Origin: Gonapodya prolifera JEL478
Taxonomy: Eukaryota > Monoblepharomycota > Monoblepharidomycetes > Monoblepharidales > Gonapodyaceae
Assembly: GCA_001574975.1 (NCBI GenBank)
Contig: KQ965831.1
Coordinates: 116,343-180,342, forward strand
Direction of reading: 5' to 3'
DNA length: 64,000 nucleotides
Shown: piece after piece, positions 1 through 9,125 of the stretch
Layout: each line of letters begins with the position of its first letter
Numbering within the stretch: position 1 is the stretch's first letter
Made by a program: the position numbers and the translations under genes
Notes under the pieces: generated by a model
Told to the model about the DNA's origin: nothing
Seen by the model: the letters and a program-made list of their open reading frames with translations, nothing else
Database searches by the model: none

Positions 1-112
1 CCTCCGGCAGACACCCTCGGTCAGCGCTAACGCGCTTAGGCCTCGGGGCTCGCTGCGCTCGCGGGGCTCGGTCTTCCGTGCTTCGCACTCCAAACCTCGC
101 GGACTCCCCCCC
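1..112 (-). repeat. Hairpin-rich intronic repeat, copy 1
   Basis: GC-rich segment within the third intron of the MFS gene, just past a GTGCGT donor. It contains short palindromes such as GCTCGCTGCGCTCGC and GTGCGAAGCAC. A clearly related segment lies at 48246-48346 inside an intron of the NAA50-like gene, in the same orientation relative to the host gene. Shared stretches include the CCTCCGGC end, a TAGGCCTCGG/TAAGGCCTCGG core and the CCAACCTCGCG-like end. Confidence 0.6.
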
Positions 113-802
113 CCTTATACGCACCCCTGGCTGCTGACCCCTTGCGCTGCGCCTTGGAAGACAATCAACAGCGGGAGCATATTTGGCCCGGCGAACGATG
201 TCACCAAGTAACTTCCTCCAAGAAAGACGGCTGAGATAAACACGACGATTCGGTATCCGTGTCTGTCCGCCATGGACCCAAGCAGAGGACCTGCAGCAAA
301 GCCGGCTGCATTCGCAAGCCCACCCGTGAGGGAGTATACGGATTGCGGTGTGCCGGGGTAGGTGTCGTTTCGGAAGTAGTATCGCTTGATGTCAAGGATC
401 GTGCGTGGCAACAGAAGAGCGGTCAGGTCGCATTGGCGATTGAATGGGAAAGGACGTGGCACTCACGAGGTATATTGCCCAGACGTAGATGAGCCCCACA
501 CTCATGAACGAAATGAACCAGTCTTGTGGCCGTCGATATCGCATTAATTCGATGGTGTGAAACGCGGTCCGATTGCACCCACACGCGCCCACCACGCCCC
601 ACGCTTCAGCGCCCCCCTCTGGCGGCGCGTCTTCCTCGGGAGCCGGAGCGGGGGATAAACGATCCGTCTTCGATGCCGCCCCCGCAAGGAGCTCCTCCTT
701 CACCTCCCCCTGCGAGACCAAAGACTCTCCCGCCGCATCCAGCGCATCCGTTGCCCCGCTCTCCGGGGCCTGCAGAGAGTGGGAGTCGTTCTGCGTCGCC
801 AT
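1..802 (-). CDS. MFS transporter, monocarboxylate-permease type (5' part; runs off left edge)
   Basis: Read exons: 802-583, 522-467 and 384-125, followed by an intron starting at 124 that leaves the window. Phases agree at every junction. The start is the ATG at 802. The first ~70 residues are hydrophilic, then PPEGG followed by the first membrane helix (WFISFMSVGLIYVWAIYL) and RYYF. Exon 3 carries a second helix ending in the MFS loop signature GSMADRHGYR, then a third helix. In SLC16/MCH-type permeases the same order is seen: acidic N-tail, P-[DE]-GG, TM1, RYY/F, and the G-x3-D-R-x-G-x-R loop. It is therefore probably a plasma-membrane carrier for a monocarboxylate or similar small solute; substrate cannot be told from this fragment. 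The remaining helices lie outside the window. Family assignment is fairly secure, substrate is not. Confidence 0.8.
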
Positions 803-1532
803 CGTGGCCTGATGGGCGTGGTGCAACGGTGAGGGTGCAGGGGCGGATGAACTGTGCTTCCGCGACCAAATGTGGAATGGTTGTCCCGCCCAAGGCAATC
901 GTCGTTTTGGGAAAAAATACATTCTAACTGGACAAATGAAACTAGAGTTATCTTCCCATAAGCGACGCAAGATTTTCGTTTGCTCTCTCATTTCTGGGAG
1001 CGGAACAGTTCCCCTATGAGACATCCGTTGGAAATGTCTGACAGCTGGAAAGTTCATGAATTACCAGAGAGCCAGGAATTCGGAAATACCTGCCTGCTTC
1101 CGTCTTAGGACACGCGGAGTCTGTTTGGGGTAGGGAAGAGGCAGAAACACGTGTTGAGTAATGTGGCGACTTGGAGGCCATGGGGACGTCACTCCCATTC
1201 GCTCTATGGCACACCCCACTACTTTATAAACACGACAAAGGGTAGCGTACCTTGAGTGTGCACACCATGCTCTGCAAATCTTTCGTTCCCTTTTTTTCTT
1301 GCTCCGGTGCGGTTGCAGGCCGAGTGAGGCCTTCACCCAGCAGCGCAACACCGAGAAAGATTCGTATCGTGGTGAGAATGATGAGAATACCATTTGTAAT
1401 TCAGAATTCCATAGTAAAAGTGAAATTGCAGCTCGACCGTGAGCGGCCTCCGCTAAGGGACTATCATACGACTCGTGGTGGTGAAATATGGGCGTTCCAA
1501 ACGTAACTGGTTGGAGTTCATCAGTGGATTTG

Positions 1533-1740
1533 GATGCTGAGTGCTGACGTCAGCATCATTCAGTCTCCAGCTGTATCAGGAAGGGAAGTCACCCTTAATA
1601 TTCTTCTGGGCGAGAGAACCGTCACGTAGCTCTATCTATGTTCGGCGCCAGTTTGTCGTCCCAAACCTTACTCGTGTTGGGATGCAAATCTTCCCTGTGC
1701 AATGATGACTTCGATACTGTTGCAGTCGCAAACATTCCAC
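1533..1740 (+). repeat. Diverged repeat block 1, copy a
   Basis: Begins with the palindrome TGCTGACGTCAGCA. It shares ordered patches with 2484-2670, in direct orientation: the palindrome, an ATTCTT...GGGC.AGA patch, and GTTGGGATGCAAATCTTCCC against GTTGGGATACAAATCTCCCC. This looks like an old duplication of unknown content. Confidence 0.5.
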
Positions 1741-1799
1741 TTCATGAATAACAGACAAAAGGAATTTCCTCTCAGCACACTATCAAGTAATCTACCTTC

Positions 1800-1885
1800 T
1801 GATATGTTGTGACATGATCTCTATTTGGCGATGAAGGTCAACAAGATGTGTACGTCTTGTGAGATTTTGTGTGGCATAGAAAGTT
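1800..1885 (+). repeat. Diverged repeat block 2, copy a
   Basis: Resembles 2170-2255 in direct orientation. Both contain TGTTGTGAC.TGATCT, then TATTTGGC, AAGGT.AACAAGA and a terminal GTGGCATA. The flanking blocks occur in a different order in the two copies, so this is not a simple tandem duplication. Confidence 0.5.
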
Positions 1886-2169
1886 GGAAGCTTTTGGCTT
1901 GCGGGATCGGAGATAGGCGCAACAAAATAACTCTTCACTGCTTTTCTACTTGGCTTCTTCCATTAGGATACAAATGAATGTCACTTCCGCTCGCGCCTCT
2001 TCCCTACTCCCCGTGATTCAGTCCACACGAGACTGTGTTTTTCACGAAGGTACCTTATTTGCGCCTGCTTGTGGGTTGTGTTCGCTTTGATATTTTGCCG
2101 CGGGAAACACGCCATTCATTGATAAATGAGAAAAAAGAAAAATCTGACAGCAAGATTTCATTTTAGTTT

Positions 2170-2255
2170 TCCTTGCGAGGTGTTGTGACTTGATCTTTAT
2201 TTGGCAACCAAGGTAAACAAGACAAAGTCCTGTTTGATCTTCAGTGGCATAAATA
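2170..2255 (+). repeat. Diverged repeat block 2, copy b
   Basis: Partner of 1800-1885; see that entry for the shared patches. It lies ~230 bp before copy b of block 1. Confidence 0.5.
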
Positions 2256-2483
2256 TACGTACGTGTTCACAATGTACCGGGGAAGGAGCCCATGCCCTTG
2301 TCTTTGTTCAACGTTTTGCATCATAAGTGGCACTACATTTTGAAAGCAAATGATGTAGCTCTCGCGTCCTTTCCTTTTGTGGAGCGTGTCTGTGGCGTCG
2401 GGCAAGTTCCACTGACAAATTGGGCCTGTGATTACCAATACCGACTCTGCAATGCTTGCCCAGTTGTTGGACTCAACGTTAGG

Positions 2484-2670
2484 TTCAGATGCTGACGTCA
2501 GCATCGTGAGGTTTGGAACTGTATTGCGGTGGAGAAGAACACTTCAGAATTCTTTGGGGCAAGAACATTGTTGTATGGCTGCATCAACGTGTCGCGCAAG
2601 CTCGCCAAGCTCAAAGTTGGGATACAAATCTCCCCTGTTGCAAAAAGATACTGCAATACTGATGCCACAA
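2484..2670 (+). repeat. Diverged repeat block 1, copy b
   Basis: Partner of 1533-1740. It carries the second perfect TGCTGACGTCAGCA palindrome at 2490-2503. Confidence 0.5.
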
Positions 2671-2685
2671 AAACCTTGTTACTCA

Positions 2686-2870
2686 GATGTACATAGTAAG
2701 ATGTAATGTGCATAGAACTCACCTGCAGGAACGTGATGCCAAACTTAGGGACGTCCTGCAGGTGTGCACATCTAAACCCGCGGCCACAGTAGTGGCACAG
2801 CAGCTAATACCCAACACTCATACTACACTATATACTCCACGTTAGTGGATGTCAGTGTGACATTGCTGCT
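2686..2870 (+). repeat. ~185 bp dispersed repeat, copy 1 (near left end)
   Basis: Nearly identical to 63149-63330 in the same orientation, from CAGATGTACATAG to GGATGTCAGTGTGACATTG. Differences are a few substitutions and a 1-nt indel (GGGACGTCC against GGGCACGTCC). Read on the minus strand, this copy encodes a short cysteine/histidine stretch (CHYCGRGFRCAHLQDVPKFG) directly followed by a good GTGAGT splice donor, so the repeat may be a fragment of a coding exon of a mobile element. What element is not known. Confidence 0.75.
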
Positions 2871-3139
2871 GTGTTGTGCAAGATGATTCAATGGCCATTG
2901 TAACAGGACGTTTCACAAGAACAGAGCCACAAAATGCAATTTCAAAAGAGCATTCCAGATGCAACAACGCAAAGAGCAGCTATTAGCAAAGCTACCTCCC
3001 AGAGCTTCTATTATTTGAATTATTGGCGTGAGACCACAGTTCTTGAAAATCTCCACCTCTGTTCAAGGCACAGGCATCCTGACTTGAGCGATCATGAATC
3101 TGTCCTCTGTTCTCTGATTGTCATGGGAACCAGCCAACA

Positions 3140-5282
3140 GTGCCATCCTTATTCCACAAAACCCAAATATCACATCCTGTTCAAAAGGCATTGAAGAAGG
3201 CCATCACGTTCCCATTCAAACTCCAACTGTTTATCTCACTCCAATGCCCATTTGTCTTCTTGTATGGATCCCTGCATCTGGTATTGCAAATGTGGCAGAA
3301 GGTAGCCCTCATGTCTATGAAAGAGTTGGTTGTTTGAATGATTCGGGACACCGACAGCAAGATTCTTGCTGTCAATGTGACCCAACTGAAGCGCAAGGGG
3401 CACCTCAAAGGTACCTTAGAGGACTTTGAAACTTGGGTCATGAAAGAGGTTGATGTGGATGAGTGCGACATGTCAGTGCTCATTGACATTTTCCAGGAGT
3501 TGCGAAAGGGCATCATCAATATGTTTGATCAAGACACAGCAACTAAGAGTGTCGCAAAAGAGACCATTGAGCATCGGTGGGCTGCACTTCTTAGAGGCTT
3601 GTGGATCCAGGATATTCAAAGGCTTGCCTGTGTGCTTGCAAACATTGATATCTCTGTGGACGATTTGGACCAAGAATTCATCATTACAGAATCTTTCAGT
3701 CTGTCAATTGGCTGAGTTCTTTGCCAGGGCAGATACCTCACCCCGGTATCTGTTCAGAGATTGTTGCATGTGCTGTATACAAATCGTGGGAGCCTCACGT
3801 TTCCTCAGATGTGGGCTGAAATCGCTCTGGCAGAAGATTGGCTGGCTTTTGAACTTTGTGCAAAGTCTGGTTGTGATGCTGCTCAGAATGCTCCACAGGC
3901 ACAAGTGTCCAAGAACGTCAAGGAATTGTTTCTTCATTAGATCCAGTGCGCTCATGCCACAGACATGTTGACCATGCCTGAGAACCTTGCCATTGCACAG
4001 GATGATGCAAAAGAGTTTCTGGCAATGGAAGAGCTGGTGCTAGCCATGGGTGCACTGCGATTCACAACCCTGACTGGAGACATTATCTGGCGGATGAAGC
4101 TCACTGATGTCAATACAGTGGAAATCATCAGAGGTCTTCAGTGAGTTTATAGCAGCTTTGACCTCTCAAAACAGTTTCTTCTTGCTTGAGGTGTAAACGC
4201 TGCAAAGCTCCTATCCAAGCTGCACATAAAGATCCAACCATTGTGATAACCAAGATTTTCTTCACAGCAAGGAATCTTAACTCAACAAAAACTGGCGGCC
4301 ACAACTATATTTGTGCAATGTTGGCAGTCCTGCTTTATCTGAATGAACCATACACTGGATCAGTATCCACACCTACCTTACCTAGTTTTGCAGACCCAAT
4401 GGTAGACACAATCAAGCAGATCTTTACATCAATGTTCCCAATGCCAGGAACAGATTACAATGGATATTTGTAGGCTTTCAATGCTGATTTTCCTCCTTTG
4501 TTTTAACAATGGGCGTATATTCCTGACATGCAGCACTGACAAAAACCTTGCTTCTCAACAACAATTCTGCACTGGAGCAATCCTGGAACCTTTTGCAATG
4601 GTCTTGTGTTGATTTCATTGCTAGGCACAGGACTGGTTGCTTTACTTTTGAGCAAGGCAACTGAGTGACGTTCCCACATGGGTTGCCACCTCTTGGGGGA
4701 CCCGCTCAAAGTCGCTGAGAGAAATTTATCTCCTGTGTTCAAAATGATGTGTGATGGTGAAACACGCATTGGAGGGTGATTGTGCCCACAATGACAGATG
4801 ATGAGATGGATGGGATGTTGCTCAGTGTTTGGGAAACGCTGTGGATTGGGTTGCAAACTTAGGAGAATAATCTTGATTGTATTGAATTTGACGACAATGC
4901 TCCTGTTGCAGCCATGAGAAGCGTCAAAAGAACCATTGTTGCATCTCTTATTCAAGTCACTGGAGCTGTCAGATGGGTAGCTTGGTCGTGGTACGTTGAC
5001 AGCTCATGTGTTGCATTTCTTAACACTTTCTGACACACCCATCACTCATGCTGCACGCGCTTTGCTTTGACTCTGCATGATCTAACTTCGGGGCAACAGT
5101 CAGCTCTGTCGCCAATAATCCAATCCACCAATGACCCCGAACGATGGAACAACTTGGTTCGTGTACTCAGGCTTGCTGACCGCTCGAACGCAAGCATATG
5201 CGAGATCATGACTCAGATGAATGTGATGATGGGAGCTGCCAAGGTCGCGCAATGGATTCAGGCAATGATATCCTATCCATAA
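3140..5282 (+). pseudogene. Decayed F-box-like family member, copy A
   Basis: Co-linear at the protein level with copies B (11203-12911) and C (51813-53370). Order of conserved blocks: F-box-like start (FPFKLQLFISLQ, then GSLHLV), MKEL..MIRD, KRKGHLKGTLEDFETWV, RWAALL.GL....RLACVL, WAEIALAEDW (near 3810), LAIAQDDAKEFLAMEELV (near 3985), IIWRMKLTD, an ankyrin-like block, LNEPYTGSVSTPTLPSFADP, and a C-terminal PERWN...VAQWIQAMIS block ending at 5282. In-frame stops (for example TGA at 3335-3337, where copy B has a glutamine codon, and stops near 4141-4190) and several frame changes mean no continuous protein can be made without many unsupported introns. I judge it a pseudogene. The F-box assignment rests only on the short LP.ELQ..I-type motif; the rest matches nothing I recognise. 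Confidence 0.65.
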
Positions 5283-5289
5283 ATCACAT

Positions 5290-6320
5290 GCGAGGTTGTG
5301 GCCCGACTCTGCGACTTTTTGTTGGGAGTCTGGGACTGATCAGCGCTGGACTTGTAGCAGTAAAGAAACTTCTTGTGGTTTCCAAATTGCAGGCAATATA
5401 TATTGAAAAACGCAGTATATTGAATCTTTGCAATCAATGGTCTTTCAAATCAGATTTCTCCTGGGCGTCGGCAAGGATCTGTTGCAGTGGTACAAGGAAA
5501 TACAGGAACATGAGGTCGACGCTATTGGCGAGTCCAGACCCGCCTCACCTTGAGGATGCCAACCTCCTTCAAAAGCACAATCCCATGGCATTACCACCCC
5601 GCGGGGTCCTTGCGCACCGCGCCTGACGTGATGTCCCCCAGCATCACCTCACCACACCGCTCCCTTATTGGGGACACCGCAGCGGGTGACATTCCCTCGA
5701 GGCAGCAGACACACTCGCCACACGCAGCCACCGCACACCGCCACGGAAACTCTCTCGGAACGTGGTCACTATGGAACCGCCCGCGGCATCGGATCCCGCG
5801 TCCCTCCAAGGTTCAGGTCGGCACCCCGACTCTCCGACCTCCGAGAAGGGCGAAGCGGCGTGGCGGAAAACAAAAAAATGCAAAAAGCAAAAAGAGAAAA
5901 TGACTAAGGGAAAGTAAAAGGGAAAGACAAAGACGAGCGGCCCCCGGTTGACCTCGTCCCCATCCCACGAACGCCACCGCGCAAAAACCCAAAACCCATA
6001 CCGTAGAAAAATGATGCAAAACCAAACTCGTTATAGATTCTCTACATCGCTAATCCCAACACTCGAGTCGGCCGCCACATTATTACACCGGACTCGTCGT
6101 CATACTAGGATCAAATATATAACAGGGGGAGCACGACACGCTCGCGGACGACCTTGATCCTTTCACACACTCATCTTCCCCACCCTCCTCATACGCACCT
6201 CCTCGCCCTCCTCCCCGTGACCACCGATCCCGCCCGTGCCCCCCCACGTCGTGCAGTCTAGCCCAAACAAAAAACACACTCGCTCCCAAATGTCCATGGA
6301 CCATGTCCAGCGTCGACCCT
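5290..6320. other. Gene-less stretch between copy A and BTB gene 1
   Basis: No supported gene. 5640-5900 has open frames rich in Arg, Pro and His without a recognisable domain. The right part (6010-6320) should include the 3' untranslated region of the BTB gene that ends at 6324. Confidence 0.4.
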
Positions 6321-6323
6321 CAT

Positions 6324-9125
6324 CTAGGGCGACATGACGGCCTCCTTCGAGAAAGGCCCGCCCGAGCCCAACCACCCTTCCAGCACCGACTTCACGTCCA
6401 GTCGCCCTCCCCCTCCCCCTCCTCCTCCTCCTCCTCCTGGTAAACCTCCCGACCCCGGCCCACCTCCACCAAACCCATTCGCGCTCCCGTTGGTCATTCC
6501 CATCCCCCCACTCCCCGTTCGTACCGATCTCGTCCCGCTCCCCGTTTCACTTCCGTAACTCCCATCACTCCGCCCATTCAGCGACCCGTACTGGCCCGAC
6601 CCCCCGTGGTACGCCATCACGGGGCTGTAACTTCCATTCATCGTCCCGTTCCCGTTCACGCCCGTATTCGGCGACCCTCCGCCCCCTGAGTTGGCGCCCG
6701 TGGGCCGGTACTGCAGATACGGCGACTCGGGCGGTGCGATCTGCGGCGGCTGTTGGGGTTGACCGGGGGACCGGGGCACGTACCCGCTCATGCTCGGTCG
6801 CCCGGGTCCGGCCTCGTACCCGGCTCCCCTGGCGTCGAACGATTGTCGCGCGTCCATGGACGGTCGCGCGTCGGTCGATCCGCGGGGGTCCATCGACAGT
6901 CGGGGGTCCATTGATAATCGCGGGTCCATCGACATCGACACCCTCTGGTCCATTGATCCCCTGGCATCCATCGACCCCCGCATGTCCATGCTGCCCCTAG
7001 CAGCCATGATCGTAATCGCGTCCGCGCTCGACGTCCTCGAAATAATACTCGGCGGGGACATCAGCGTCCCGCCCGATGACGGCGACGACGTGGAACGGTC
7101 CAGGAGGGTCGACCCCGACGAGGCGTACGTCAGCGTCGACATCGAGGTCAAGTCGGAAGCGGTGCGGACGAGGTTGTAGGGTGAATTTGAGGGGCCCCCG
7201 CGGGTTGGGGTGCCGTTTTGGGAGTTGCTGCGGAGTCTGGTAGGTGGAAGGACGGCAGGGGTGGGGTGGGCGTGAGTAAACGGAAGCAAACAAGGGGTTT
7301 AAGGCATCAACCTCGAACCAAGCCCCCACACACGGACTCACTTCAAAAACAACGCCTCCACCACCCTCATCTTCGGAGCAATCCCCTCCACATCCGCTCT
7401 CTGCAGGACCTCCAGCGGGAGCTCCGTGAACTGCACGCGGTCCCACAAATCCGTCCTCGCGGCCTCGTTGAGCCACGGCTTGGTCCGGTGCACGGCAATG
7501 TACCCGCGCACCAGTGTGTAGGTCTCGCTCGGCGTCCACAAGATCGCGCTCGGGACCGACCGCACACGACCGTCGGAGGAGATGGACACGGGGCTGGCGC
7601 TGCCGGCGCTCGAGGGGGGGTTGGTCGGTCGCGGAGAGGGGGCGAGCCCCGTGGCGTGGTCGGCGGCGCGGAGGAAGAATTCGATGGAGGATCCGGAGAG
7701 GGCGGACGGATCTTCCTTGAGCACCTCGGCGGCGGCGTCGAGGATGGCGTGATGCGGGGTTCCAGGCATGCGCCAGAGCCGTTCGAGGTCCTGGATCTCG
7801 GCGCTGGCGAACGACACGCGGGACCACAGCGCGGCGGCGGCGTTGGCGGATAGGGGCATGTTTGTGCGCTGCTTGACGTCAACAAAGTTGCGGACGAGGG
7901 CCAAATGGCTGGACCGCTCGACGTGGTCCAGGATGTGCGCCAGGGCCTCCGAGCTTGTGATGGCCAGCACGAGCTCGTCCGTGTCGGGGCTCCCGGCGAC
8001 CTCCACGAGCCGCTTTGTCGCCAACTGGGAGATCTCGGGCTCCTCCCACCTCCCCGCCTGAACGGCGATCGAGTGCAGTTCGTCCGGTGGCGTGTCGGCG
8101 TCAGGGTCCACGAGCGAGTCGCGCAGAACGAGGTCGTAGTGGGAGCGCAGTTCCGTGAGCTCGAACATGTGCGAGATCCGGTGGATGCCCAGGATGAGGT
8201 CCCATTGTCGTTCGGGGACGGGCATGGCACCAATGTCCATCGTTTCGTCGGAGTAGATGTACCAGAGGATGAACCCTAGGGCTTCGTGGAGGAGTTCGTG
8301 GTCGGGGAAGTGCGGGAGGTCGTACATGGGAATGCCCGTCGCGGAGAGTTCGGTAGGGCGGGTTTGGGTGAACAGGTCGTCGAAGAATTGGGAGCGTTGG
8401 GCGAGGACGACCCGGTGGGCCGGGAAGGTGCTCAGCTGGAGGATGGTGGGAGTGGAGTGTCGGGGGGGGAGAGGGGAGGAAGGGGTGGGGATGAGGCGGG
8501 GCGAGATGGGGGGAACGAGGAGCGGGTGGTGGGGGTTGGGGCGTTAAGGAGTGAGAGAGAGAGATGGGAGGGGGCGATGGGAGGACAGATGTCAAACGGA
8601 GGATGAGGGAATCCAGTGGGGTAGGAAGAGGAAAGGGGGAAAGGAGGAGAGGAGAAACATCAGCCATCGCGTCATCGGGACACAAACCACCCAAACACCG
8701 AAACACCGGCGAGAGGCGGATCCAGCCGCCTGTCCCTCCCCCTCTCCCATACGCACCTTTCCATCGCTCGTCCTGACTTTCAGCACTGCATCGACAAACT
8801 TTGTCGACTTCAAGAACGGAACAAACCCAATCGACGTCGCCGGCATCTGCTGGCCCCCGACCTGGCCCTGCGAGGCCGAGGGTGAGGGCACGATGTTGCT
8901 GCCTCTACTGGACCGCTTTCCGGGGTCGCGAGACTTTGCCCTCTTCTTCCCCGCGGGCGAACCGGCCCTCCCCCCAGTCCCACCCCCGTTGGCTCGGCCC
9001 CCGCCTCCGCCCCCACTGCCCGACTTGGCGGGCTTGGGCGACACGGACCGCGTGCGGTCGTCGGCGGGGGGAGGAGGTGGGCGCGGGCTCTTTGCGGAGC
9101 GGTGGCTGCCCCCAGAACTGTCCAT
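6324..9125 (-). CDS. BTB/POZ domain protein 1 (791 aa)
   Basis: Exons 9125-8757, 8435-7342 and 7236-6324; phases 0 and 2 join exactly. Start ATG at 9125. Residues 1-95 are Ser/Pro/Gly-rich and basic. The BTB fold begins near FVPFLKSTKFVDAVLKV, is split by intron 1, and resumes with LSTFPAHRVVLAQRSQFFDD, the usual substrate-adaptor BTB core. A helical region follows to about residue 487. The tail is low-complexity and contains a run of SMD-centred repeats (RGSMD, RLSMDP) at about 7000-6850 and a poly-Gly stretch near the C-terminus. BTB proteins usually dimerise and often serve as adaptors for cullin-3 ligases; there is no Kelch, BACK or zinc-finger domain to refine that. It is a paralogue of the gene at 13575-15663, sharing both intron positions and phases. 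Confidence 0.85.
6840..7000 (-). repeat. Coding minisatellite (SMD repeats)
   Basis: About ten degenerate units of GGGTCCATCGA-like DNA (15-24 bp period) encode repeating R-G/L-S-M-D-x peptides in the BTB protein tail. Unit variants include SMDMRG, SMDARG, SMDPRL and SFDARG. Confidence 0.7.

Larger units (their letters stand above)
1060..2480. other. Gene-less, repeat-bearing stretch
   Basis: No reading frame here shows a recognisable domain, and no convincing exon chain was found. It contains diverged repeat blocks annotated separately (1533-1740, 1800-1885 and 2170-2255) and a perfect CRE-type palindrome, TGCTGACGTCAGCA, at 1542-1555. Base composition is more AT-rich than in the neighbouring BTB genes. 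Confidence 0.5.

Noticed and set aside
5550-5903. Small basic protein ending in a Lys/Arg-rich tail
   Set aside because: No recognisable domain, no homologous pair in the window, and composition driven by local base bias.
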